A stretch of 64,000 nt of DNA, from NCBI GenBank assembly GCA_021793315.1, contig JAJYSZ010000003.1, positions 1 through 64,000 of the forward strand, in the 5' to 3' direction. Every line of letters begins with the position of its first letter. The first letter of the stretch is position 1. Under the pieces are notes generated by a model. That model did no database searches and was not told where the DNA came from. It saw only the letters and a list, made by a program, of their open reading frames with translations. Position numbers and translations under genes: made by a program. The stretch is from Bacillota bacterium (GTDB taxonomy: Bacteria > Bacillota > Sulfobacillia > JAJZYS01 > JAJYTV01). This document shows, piece by piece, positions 56,622 through 64,000 of this stretch.

Positions 56622-57194
56622 CTAAGGTGCGACCTGCTGCACCGCGGCGGCGGAGACGACGCCGGCGCGCACCAAGCTTCCGCGCACCACGACCGCAGAG
56701 CCGACCGGATAGGCGGCAGACTTCGTGCCGCTTGGCAGGTCCACCCGCACGACCTCACCGCCGACCCGCACCTGCAGCGACTGGCTGGCGTGGCCCACCA
56801 CGAAGCCGGTCCATGTCGACAGCTGCGACCAGTTTGGGCCGCCGTCGACCCGGATGCCCAGGTTGAAAGGCATCACCGCGCTGGCGCCGGTCGTGCGGGG
56901 CGGCTGCAGGTCGCGGCTGAACGACGGGTAAGCAAGGAAGGCAGCGAGCACGGCAGCCGCGGCTGCGGGCACCTGCAGGGGCAGGCGCGTGCGCGGGATA
57001 CCGGCGTGGGCGCCTGCGGGCAGCGGCATCGCGAAGTAGGACTTGAGGTCCAGCGTGAGCCGCTGTTCGCCTTCAAGGCGTCCACGACAGTAGGTGCACT
57101 CGGAGAGATGCCGGTCGAGGCGCAGCGCCTCGTCGCGTTCCATCTCGCCGTCGACGTAGCGTCCGATGTCCTTGCCTGAAATGTGTGCGACCAT
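56622..57194 (-). CDS. anti-sigma factor with zinc-finger (ZAS) domain
   Basis: IGRYVDGEMERDEALRLDRHLSECTYCRGRLE (H-x3-C-x2-C), one TM; ATGA overlap with sigma gene. Confidence 0.85.
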   Translation of the reverse strand: MVAHISGKDIGRYVDGEMERDEALRLDRHLSECTYCRGRLEGEQRLTLDLKSYFAMPLPAGAHAGIPRTRLPLQVPAAAAAVLAAFLAYPSFSRDLQPPRTTGASAVMPFNLGIRVDGGPNWSQLSTWTGFVVGHASQSLQVRVGGEVVRVDLPSGTKSAAYPVGSAVVVRGSLVRAGVVSAAAVQQVAP

Positions 57195-57763
57195 CACCGT
57201 TGCCTGCCCTTCGGTTGGTCCATGGTCCTGCGCAGCCGCTCCTTCGCACGGTAGAGCCAAGTAGCTACGGTTCCTTCCGTCGTCTGGAGCATGCCCGCGA
57301 TCTCATGGTAGGAGAGGTCCTGCTCGTAGCGCAGTGCAAGGATCCTGCGGTCATGCAGGCTCAGCGCAGCGAGCGCCTGCGCGATTTCCAGCTGGCGCTC
57401 CGCGCGCAGCAGCCGCTCATCGGGCAGAGCCTCGGGATCCGGGCGATCATGCAGCGCGTCGTCGAAGGGCAGCTGAGGCAGCTTGTGCCTGCGCCAGCCA
57501 TCTCGCAGATGGTTGACGGCGATCTGCCGGAGCCAGCCGAAGAACCGCTCGCCGTCCCTCAGGTGGCCGACCGCTTCGAACGCCTTGACCCAAGTGACCT
57601 GGGCCAACTCCTCGGCGGCGTCCGGGTCTGCGGTGAGTGCGGCACACATGCGCCGTACCCGGACCTCATAACGCATGACGAGTATGGCGAACGCACGTGC
57701 ATCCTGCTCTTGGGCACGGCGCACGAGCTCACGGTCATTCAAGCTGGCGAGGTCCTCTTTGAC
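57194..57763 (-). CDS. ECF-family RNA polymerase sigma factor
   Basis: sigma-2 and sigma-4 regions: AAEELAQVTWVKAFEAV, DLSYHEIAGMLQTTEGTVATWLYRAKERLR. Confidence 0.93.
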   Translation of the reverse strand, partial: VKEDLASLNDRELVRRAQEQDARAFAILVMRYEVRVRRMCAALTADPDAAEELAQVTWVKAFEAVGHLRDGERFFGWLRQIAVNHLRDGWRRHKLPQLPFDDALHDRPDPEALPDERLLRAERQLEIAQALAALSLHDRRILALRYEQDLSYHEIAGMLQTTEGTVATWLYRAKERLRRTMDQPKGRQR

Positions 57764-57803
57764 CGACACCCGCCTGTCCCTCCAGAAAGCCCGCTGCAAC
57801 TAC

Positions 57804-57832
57804 TTAGACGCAAAACGTGCCAAGATGTTTCA
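57804..57832 (-). promoter_or_regulatory. ECF-type autoregulatory promoter
   Basis: TGAAAC-N16-CGTCTAA on minus strand upstream of sigma gene. Confidence 0.65.
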
Positions 57833-58039
57833 ACGGGTCTGCAGTTGCACGGCCAGATGCCGCGACTTAGCCGTTCATTCCTCCTTGCGCGAGTCAATCC
57901 CTGCCCCTTTCGGCCGAGACACGGCGGCGGAAGAACCTACCACGGTCGACGCAGGGAAGCGCTGGGGTGCATGGCGAGGGCGGCAGCCTGGGCCCGCCCT
58001 TGCCCTCGCCCGTGGCTGCCGCCCTCTTTCGCCGCCCGA

Positions 58040-58255
58040 TTATTCCTGGTTCTCGGACCCGTCCTCGGCAAGCGCCTCCTCGCCGCGCTGCACGAGGCGC
58101 CGCACCATCTGTCCGCCCACCTTGCCAAGCTGGCGGGCGGTAAGATCGCCATTGTCGCCGTTTTCCTCAAGGGGCACGTCGACGTCGTCGGCGACGTCCA
58201 TCTTGAGGTCGTCGAGCGCTTCCTCCGGCGTCTTCTTCCCATCGCGATCCGTCAT
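58040..58255 (-). CDS. alpha/beta-type small acid-soluble spore protein
   Basis: EEALDDLKMDVADDVDVPLEENGDNGDLTARQLGKVGGQMVRRLVQ. Confidence 0.82.
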   Translation of the reverse strand: MTDRDGKKTPEEALDDLKMDVADDVDVPLEENGDNGDLTARQLGKVGGQMVRRLVQRGEEALAEDGSENQE

Positions 58256-58383
58256 CCTGCGCCACCTCCCCAGGCGGAAGTGTCCCCGCTTGGAGGACAC
58301 GCGATGAATCGTGGAGCGAGGAACGGACCCGCAACCGGAGATGCCTCGCCAGAGACGAGCCGACAGCGTATAATGCCGTTGTC

Positions 58384-58459
58384 GGCCCCATGGTCTAGAG
58401 GCCTAGGACACCACTCTTTCAAGGTGGGAACACGGGTTCGAATCCCGTTGGGGCCACCA
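58384..58459 (+). tRNA. tRNA-Glu (anticodon UUC), CCA encoded
   Basis: GGCCCCA/TGGGGCC acceptor, CTTTCAA anticodon loop, GGTTCGAATCC T-arm, ACCA end. Confidence 0.95.
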
Positions 58460-58515
58460 GGCGTAAGGCGCGAGGCAACTGCGCAAGCAGCCCTCGCGCT
58501 CTTTTTGTTCATGGC

Positions 58516-58554
58516 TTGACAGCCCAATAGGCCCAGGCAATAGTTAAGCGACTA
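58516..58554 (+). promoter_or_regulatory. MarR gene promoter with overlapping inverted repeat
   Basis: TTGACA-N17-AATAGT; TAGT-TAAGCG-ACTA over the -10. Confidence 0.5.
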
Positions 58555-58575
58555 AACATCTAAGAGGTGGAGTCC

Positions 58576-59046
58576 GTGGCCGGGCCGGATGTGGATGAAC
58601 TGATCACGCTGCTCTTCCAGACGCTGGCCGGCTTCCGCCGGCATCAGCGCAAGGAAGCAGAAGCAGGACTCGGTCCGAGCCATCAGATGCTGCTCTGGCG
58701 CCTCAAGCCGCGGGGCCGGTTCGAGACGCCATGGCCCCAGGGTCCTTCGCGCGTCTCTGACCTTGCGCAGGCCTTGCAACTGACTCCGGCAGCGATCACC
58801 CAGCTCGTCGCCGACTTGGAGCGGCGGGGCTATGTCCGTCGGGACCGCGACGAGCGGGACCACAGGGCCGTGGTGGTCAGCCTGACGCCCCAAGGCGAAG
58901 AAGTGCTCGCGGAGCACAGGCAGCGCAGGCGGGTAGAGATGCAGCGGCTCGTGGAGGCTCTCGAGCCGCAGGACCGCGAAGCGCTGCTGCGCATTCTGCA
59001 TCGGCTCAGGGCGATTGCCCGTGAAGGTGGGGATCCGGACCACTGA
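58576..59046 (+). CDS. MarR-family transcriptional regulator
   Basis: RVSDLAQALQLTPAAITQLVADLERRGYVRRDRDERDHRAVVVSLTPQGEEVL. Confidence 0.92.
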   Translation: MAGPDVDELITLLFQTLAGFRRHQRKEAEAGLGPSHQMLLWRLKPRGRFETPWPQGPSRVSDLAQALQLTPAAITQLVADLERRGYVRRDRDERDHRAVVVSLTPQGEEVLAEHRQRRRVEMQRLVEALEPQDREALLRILHRLRAIAREGGDPDH

Positions 59047-59158
59047 GGCATCAGACAAGGCATCTTAGGAAAACTTGGCCAAGAACTTACCTTGGCAAAA
59101 GAAATGGCGACCAGAATCAAAGAGCCGTGCACACCGCAGCGCTAGAGGGGGAACCGGG

Positions 59159-61213
59159 ATGCGTCGTGTCGTGACCATCGTTGTGGTGGTCGTGGTTGTC
59201 TTGGCAGTTGCCTTTGTCGGCGTTCGTGCCTTAAGAGCAGGGCACAAGACCACCCAGCAGAATTATGCCGTTGCCACCGCCTATAACGGGCCGCTAATGG
59301 TCAATGTGACCGGCAGCGGCACGGTGCAGGCGGCGACTTCCGTCAACGTGAACGCCCAGGAGCCGGGCACCGTGACTTCGGTGCCTGTGCAGGTCGGCAG
59401 CCAGGTGCGTGCCGGGGAGATCCTGGCCACCGTGGCCGACACGCAGAGCACGCTCGCCTCGAATCTCCTGTCCTCCGAGGCTCAGTTGGCCTCGGACCAG
59501 GCCAGCCTCAGCCAGCTCGTCTCGCCGACGCCCGCCTCGGCGACGCAGATCCAGGCGGACAAGGATCGCATCAAGGTCGACCAGCAGAAGATCGCCAATG
59601 ACCAGCAGAAGATCACGAACGACGAGCAGAAGATCACCAGCGACCAGCAGAAGGTCGCGACCGACCAGCAAAACCTCCAGTATCTCACGGTCACCGCGCC
59701 GGTGGCGGGCGTGATCTCGACCGTCAGCGCCACACCGGGGCAGAATGTCGGCCAGGGCGCGACGGTCGTCCAGATCGTGCAGCCGAATTCGATCGAGGTG
59801 CAGACCAGCATACCCGAAATCGATCTGCCGAACATCTACATCGGTGAGGGCGTGCAGGTCTGGACGCAGGACCAGGGCACGCTGAACGCCGCGGTCTCGG
59901 CGATCGGCGTCACGTCGAGCGGCTCGAACCGGCAGGGAGCCCTCTTCCCCGTGACTTTGACCATCGAGAACCCGCCCTCGGGCATGCGGGCCGGCATGAA
60001 CGCCACGGCCAACTTCACGCAGATCTACCTGACGGAAGCCGGGACGGTCGCGTTCGCAGACACCCAGGCCGTCACGACCCAGGTGGCGGGCAGCGTCACG
60101 AGCGTCGCGGTGCAGACCGGGCAGAACGTGCAGCAGGGCGCGACCTTGCTGACGCTCTCGAATCCGTCGCTGCAGACACAGCTCACCACGGACGAGGCCC
60201 TGGTGAGTTCGGATGAGGCCCAGGTGAATTCGGACAAGACGCAGGTGAGTTCGGACCAGGCGCAGTTCACGTCGGATCAGGCCACGCTCCAGCAGCTCGA
60301 GAGCCCGACGCCGCCGTCGGCCGGCCAGGTGTCATCGCTCAAGGCGAAGATCGCCGTGGACCAGCTGAACGTGCAGAAGGCCAAGAACGCCTTGGGCGAT
60401 CTCAACATCACGAGCCCGATCGCCGGCATCGTCACGGCTGTTAACGTGCAGCCCGGCGACACGGTGACCCAGGGCGGCGGCGTCACGAGCGGCAACGGCT
60501 CCTCGACGACGACATCCGCGTCCACAGCGCCGTTTGCGGTGGAAGCGCCCAGTTCCCTGCAGATCGTGGTGCCGATCAGCCAGGTGTCGATCGCCCAGGT
60601 AAAGGTGGGGCAGAAAGTCGTCGTGACGTCGGACGCCTTGCCCGGGCAGATCTTCGCCGGGACGGTGGCCCTGATCTCCCCGGCAGGGACGAACTCTTCG
60701 GGCGTCGCGAACTTCAACGTCATCATCGACGTCGCCAAGCCGGGCGGGATGCTGGCCGGCATGTCGGCGAGCGTCACGATCGACGTCGCCTTCGTCCGCC
60801 AGACGCTCCTCGTGCCCGTGGAGTCCGTGACCGGCACGGGCCCCTCGGCCACTGTGGAACTCGTCAGGAACGGCAAGATCACGGTGCAGCGGGTGAACGC
60901 CGGCCTTTCCAACGATGTTGCGATCCAGATCCTCTCCGGACTCAAGGCGGGTGACAAGGTGGTCACAGCCTCCGTCTCCAGCTCGACGTCCGGCACCGGC
61001 TTCGGCGGCGGCGGCGGCGGCGGCTTGCGGGTGGGTGGACTCGGCGGCGGCGGCGGCGGCGGTGGCAGCTTCCGCAGCGGCAGCCACAGCGGTGGGTCCG
61101 GTGGCAGCGGTGGCGGCTCGGGCGGTGGCGGCTTCGGCGGTGGTGGCTTCGGCGGAGGCTCGGGCGGCGGCTCGGGCGGCGGCAGCTCTACTGGCGGCAG
61201 CGGAGGCCAGTGA
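59159..61213 (+). CDS. HlyD/MacA-like periplasmic adaptor with Gly/Ser-rich C-terminus
   Basis: N-terminal TM, biotinyl-lipoyl-like halves, coiled-coil QQKIxNDQQKI repeats, long GGSGGG tail. Confidence 0.87.
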   Translation: MRRVVTIVVVVVVVLAVAFVGVRALRAGHKTTQQNYAVATAYNGPLMVNVTGSGTVQAATSVNVNAQEPGTVTSVPVQVGSQVRAGEILATVADTQSTLASNLLSSEAQLASDQASLSQLVSPTPASATQIQADKDRIKVDQQKIANDQQKITNDEQKITSDQQKVATDQQNLQYLTVTAPVAGVISTVSATPGQNVGQGATVVQIVQPNSIEVQTSIPEIDLPNIYIGEGVQVWTQDQGTLNAAVSAIGVTSSGSNRQGALFPVTLTIENPPSGMRAGMNATANFTQIYLTEAGTVAFADTQAVTTQVAGSVTSVAVQTGQNVQQGATLLTLSNPSLQTQLTTDEALVSSDEAQVNSDKTQVSSDQAQFTSDQATLQQLESPTPPSAGQVSSLKAKIAVDQLNVQKAKNALGDLNITSPIAGIVTAVNVQPGDTVTQGGGVTSGNGSSTTTSASTAPFAVEAPSSLQIVVPISQVSIAQVKVGQKVVVTSDALPGQIFAGTVALISPAGTNSSGVANFNVIIDVAKPGGMLAGMSASVTIDVAFVRQTLLVPVESVTGTGPSATVELVRNGKITVQRVNAGLSNDVAIQILSGLKAGDKVVTASVSSSTSGTGFGGGGGGGLRVGGLGGGGGGGGSFRSGSHSGGSGGSGGGSGGGGFGGGGFGGGSGGGSGGGSSTGGSGGQ

Positions 61214-61214
61214 T

Positions 61215-61940
61215 ATGCCCGATGTCATCCGCGTCGAGGACCTGAAGCGCACCTACCGCATGGGCGATGTGCAAGTGCACGCCTTGCGCGGCCTGCACTT
61301 CGCGATCCCGGAGGGGCTGATGGTAGCCATCATGGGCCCTTCGGGTTCGGGCAAGTCGACGCTTCTCAATCTCCTGGGCTGCCTCGATCGACCCAGCGCC
61401 GGTTCCTACTTCCTGGGCGGCGAAGAGGTGGGACGCAAGTCGGATGACGCCCTCGCCGACGTGCGCAACCGTCGCATCGGCTTCGTGTTTCAGAACTACA
61501 ACCTGCTGCCGCAGCTCACCGCGTTCGAGAATGTCGAGCTGCCCCTCGTCTACCGGGGGTTGACCGGGGCGCAGCGGCGCAAGCGCGCCGAGGACGCCCT
61601 GGCGGCAGTAGGGCTTTCGGATCGCCGGCATCACAGGCCCACGGAGCTCTCGGGTGGGCAGCAGCAGCGCGTGGGCGTAGCCCGCGCCCTGGCTGGGGAA
61701 CCGGACGTGATCCTGGCCGACGAACCGACGGGGAACCTTGACTCCACCTCGGGCGAAGATGTGATGCGCCTCTTCCTCGAACTGCACAAGACCGGTCGGA
61801 CGATCGTGATCGTCACGCATGACGAGGACGTCGCCCTGCACACTGAACGTATCATCCGCCTGCGCGACGGCCTCGTCGTCTCGGATGACCTGGTGCCCGC
61901 CTCGCGCAGGCACACCGTGGGGGAGGTGCAGGGGCTTTGA
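61215..61940 (+). CDS. MacB/LolD-type ABC transporter ATP-binding protein
   Basis: GPSGSGKSTLLNLLG, LSGGQQQRVGVARAL, VILADEPTGNLD. Confidence 0.95.
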   Translation: MPDVIRVEDLKRTYRMGDVQVHALRGLHFAIPEGLMVAIMGPSGSGKSTLLNLLGCLDRPSAGSYFLGGEEVGRKSDDALADVRNRRIGFVFQNYNLLPQLTAFENVELPLVYRGLTGAQRRKRAEDALAAVGLSDRRHHRPTELSGGQQQRVGVARALAGEPDVILADEPTGNLDSTSGEDVMRLFLELHKTGRTIVIVTHDEDVALHTERIIRLRDGLVVSDDLVPASRRHTVGEVQGL

Positions 61941-63109
61941 TGATCTACGAGAGCATGCGGATGGCGTGGCGCAGTCTGATGATGGGCAAACTGCGCGCGT
62001 TTCTGACCATGCTCGGCATCATCATCGGCGTCGGCGCCGTGATCGCGCTGATCTCGATCGGGCAGGCAGCGACGGGATCGGTCACGTCGCAGATCCAGTC
62101 GCTCGGTTCGAACCTGATCACAGTCACGCCGATGCGCTCGAGCGGTGCCGTTCTCTACTACCCGCAGGATGTGACCTGGCTCAAGCAGGTCGTACCGCAG
62201 ATCAGCGCCGACGCACCGCTGATGACCGGCCAGGTCACTTCAGCTTTCGGCTCTCAGACCTACTCCACGTCGCTGATGGGCACGACCCCGCAATCTCTCA
62301 AGATCCAGGGCCGCACCCTGGCATCAGGCCGTTACATCATCGCGTCGGACGTCACCTATCGGCGTGACGTCGCCGTGATCGGCCAGACGGTGGAGCAGCA
62401 GCTGTTCGGCGTGCGCTCGGGCATGGGGCAGACCATCTACGTCAACGGCACGCCACTGACGGTGATCGGCGTCCTCAAAACGGCCGGCGGCGCGTTCGGG
62501 GCGAACCAGGACGACGTGATCCTGACGCCGATCACCACGGCCGAAGAGGTCCTCGGCACCAACCAGATCACTTCTCTCATCGCGGAAGCGAGATCTTCGA
62601 GCGTGGCGCCACTCGCGGTGGCCCAGATCGAGGCCGTCATGAACACGCGCTTTGACAACCAGAACGCGGCCATGGTCGTCTCCCAGGACCAGATCCTCTC
62701 CACCCTCTCCACGATCACCGGCACTCTCACGATGATGCTTGGCGGCATCGCGGGCATCTCGCTGCTCGTGGGCGGCATCGGCATCATGAACATCATGCTG
62801 GTGACCGTCGCGGAGCGTACGCGCGAGATCGGCCTGCGCAAGGCGATCGGCGCTCGCCGCGGTGCCATCCTGACGCAGTTCCTGGTGGAGTCCGGCATCC
62901 TCAGCCTGTTCGGTGGAGCAATCGGCGCCCTCCTGGGCAGTCTCGGGGCGAAGATCATGGCCACCGCCCTCGGCTGGAGCGGAGGGGTCGCGAGCAGCTC
63001 GATCATCCTGGCGCTCGGCTTCTCGCTGGTGGTCGGCATCGTGTTCGGGATGTGGCCCGCCATGCGCGCCAGCCGCCTCGACCCGATCGAGGCCCTGCGG
63101 CAGGGCTGA
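61940..63109 (+). CDS. MacB-type ABC transporter permease
   Basis: RAFLTMLGIIIGVGAVIALISIG...ERTREIGLRKAIGARR (FtsX-like domain). Confidence 0.93.
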   Translation: MIYESMRMAWRSLMMGKLRAFLTMLGIIIGVGAVIALISIGQAATGSVTSQIQSLGSNLITVTPMRSSGAVLYYPQDVTWLKQVVPQISADAPLMTGQVTSAFGSQTYSTSLMGTTPQSLKIQGRTLASGRYIIASDVTYRRDVAVIGQTVEQQLFGVRSGMGQTIYVNGTPLTVIGVLKTAGGAFGANQDDVILTPITTAEEVLGTNQITSLIAEARSSSVAPLAVAQIEAVMNTRFDNQNAAMVVSQDQILSTLSTITGTLTMMLGGIAGISLLVGGIGIMNIMLVTVAERTREIGLRKAIGARRGAILTQFLVESGILSLFGGAIGALLGSLGAKIMATALGWSGGVASSSIILALGFSLVVGIVFGMWPAMRASRLDPIEALRQG

Positions 63110-63169
63110 GGCCAGCCCGGCCGGCAAGGTGCTATACTGCCTTGCGCAGGCAGGCTTGGAGGTGCAGTC

Positions 63170-63628
63170 ATGTCTCTTCGGGCGATGGTCGAGGCGATGC
63201 TGCAGGAGGATGGCTGGCAGTACGCGCCCGTTGAAGGCCAGTCCACCCTGGCGATGGGGTTTCGCGGCCAGCACGGCAGCTGGATGTGCTATGCCCACTG
63301 CGATGACGAGCGCGGCGCCCTGGTGATCTACTCGGTGACGGCGAAGGCCGTGCCCGAGCAAGCCAGGCAGATCATGGCGGACTTCCTGACGCGCGCCAAC
63401 TATGGCCTTGTCCTCGGCAACTTCGAGATGGACTTCAGCGATGGGGAGACGCGGTTCAAGACCAGCGTCGAACTTGGGCAGACAGAGGCGAATACCGCTC
63501 TTCTGCGCAGGCTCCTGCACGTCAATGTCGCTACGCTCGACCGCTATCTGCCAGGCATCGAAGACGTCGCGGAGGGCCGGCTCAGCCCCGCGGAGGCTAT
63601 GGAACTCTGCGAGGTGCCCGGCAGCTGA
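63170..63628 (+). CDS. YbjN-domain-like protein
   Basis: about 152 aa, VEAMLQEDGWQYAPVEGQSTLAMGFRGQHGSW...FLTRANYGLVLGNFEMDFSDGETRFKTSVEL; extended -10 TGCTATACT upstream. Confidence 0.7.
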   Translation: MSLRAMVEAMLQEDGWQYAPVEGQSTLAMGFRGQHGSWMCYAHCDDERGALVIYSVTAKAVPEQARQIMADFLTRANYGLVLGNFEMDFSDGETRFKTSVELGQTEANTALLRRLLHVNVATLDRYLPGIEDVAEGRLSPAEAMELCEVPGS

Positions 63629-63654
63629 GATCGACTGATAAGGAAGACGAATCG

Positions 63655-63701
63655 GCACCGCGGCCGCCCCGCAGGTTTGGGGGCAAGGCCGCGGTGCTTT
63701 G
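63655..63701 (+). terminator. terminator
   Basis: GCACCGCGGCC(...)GGCCGCGGTGC followed by TTTGTT. Confidence 0.75.
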
Positions 63702-64000
63702 TTCCGCTGGGTGAGCGTCACAAGCGGGAGCAAGTTCGCGAGGGGCACGTATCGTGTCGCACGGCGCTCGCCCGGGTTCGCCACGGTAGAACAGCCCGGC
63801 CAGCCTATACTGTGCGCGACGCACGACCACCACAGCGGTAGGCGCTGCGGCCTGGGGGCGGTCTATTGGCTGATCGGCCGGGACGCGGAAATGCGCCTTC
63901 GGACCGAAGACGTTGGCTCCGGGTTTCCCTTGTCGGTTTTCTCGGACTCATCCTCGGGCAAGCCTCGATCGGTCACCCCGCCTGGCCTCTCGGACTCGCG

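Noticed and set aside
1-64000. CRISPR arrays, rRNA, insertion sequences, prophage
   Set aside because: No regularly spaced repeats, transposase/integrase motifs or rRNA sequence seen on reading; no evidence to report.

Overview
High-GC chromosomal window, probably from an endospore-forming Firmicutes-type bacterium: an alpha/beta-type SASP gene, Shine-Dalgarno-led genes with frequent TTG/GTG starts, and many strong terminators. It holds about 55 supportable protein genes and one tRNA-Glu(UUC). I saw no rRNA, no CRISPR and no convincing mobile element. Ordinary content: amidase, RRM protein, TusA, GH38 alpha-mannosidase, MFS and NCS1 transporters, aconitase, leuS, acyl-CoA dehydrogenase/IclR, ApbE, a PIG-L/GH4/BadF-type kinase operon, a Lia-like envelope-stress operon, an FTR1 permease, an ECF sigma/anti-sigma pair, and a MarR + MacAB-like efflux operon. 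Most notable: (1) a protein disulfide oxidoreductase gene (27762-28394, minus) that the ORF track splits at an in-frame UGA lying exactly at the first Cys of a CPYC motif (TPT-U-PYC). A SECIS-like hairpin with a GU-containing loop follows, so this is a candidate selenoprotein. (2) A duplicated locus at about 29.7-38.6 kb (plus a paralogue at 23.8-25.1 kb) of predicted 12-TM His-containing, remotely heme-copper-oxidase-like membrane proteins and three families of secreted partner proteins. One copy has decayed into a chimeric pseudogene. (3) A nearly identical CRP-like motif (TGTGA-A[AC]C[AT][AG]T-GCAC) that I found only upstream of these operons. (4) A shared ATAC-N8-GTAT inverted repeat upstream of the candidate selenoprotein gene and of a DUF302-CsoR-family operon. 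All calls come from reading the sequence and the supplied ORF track; no database searches or folding programs were run.
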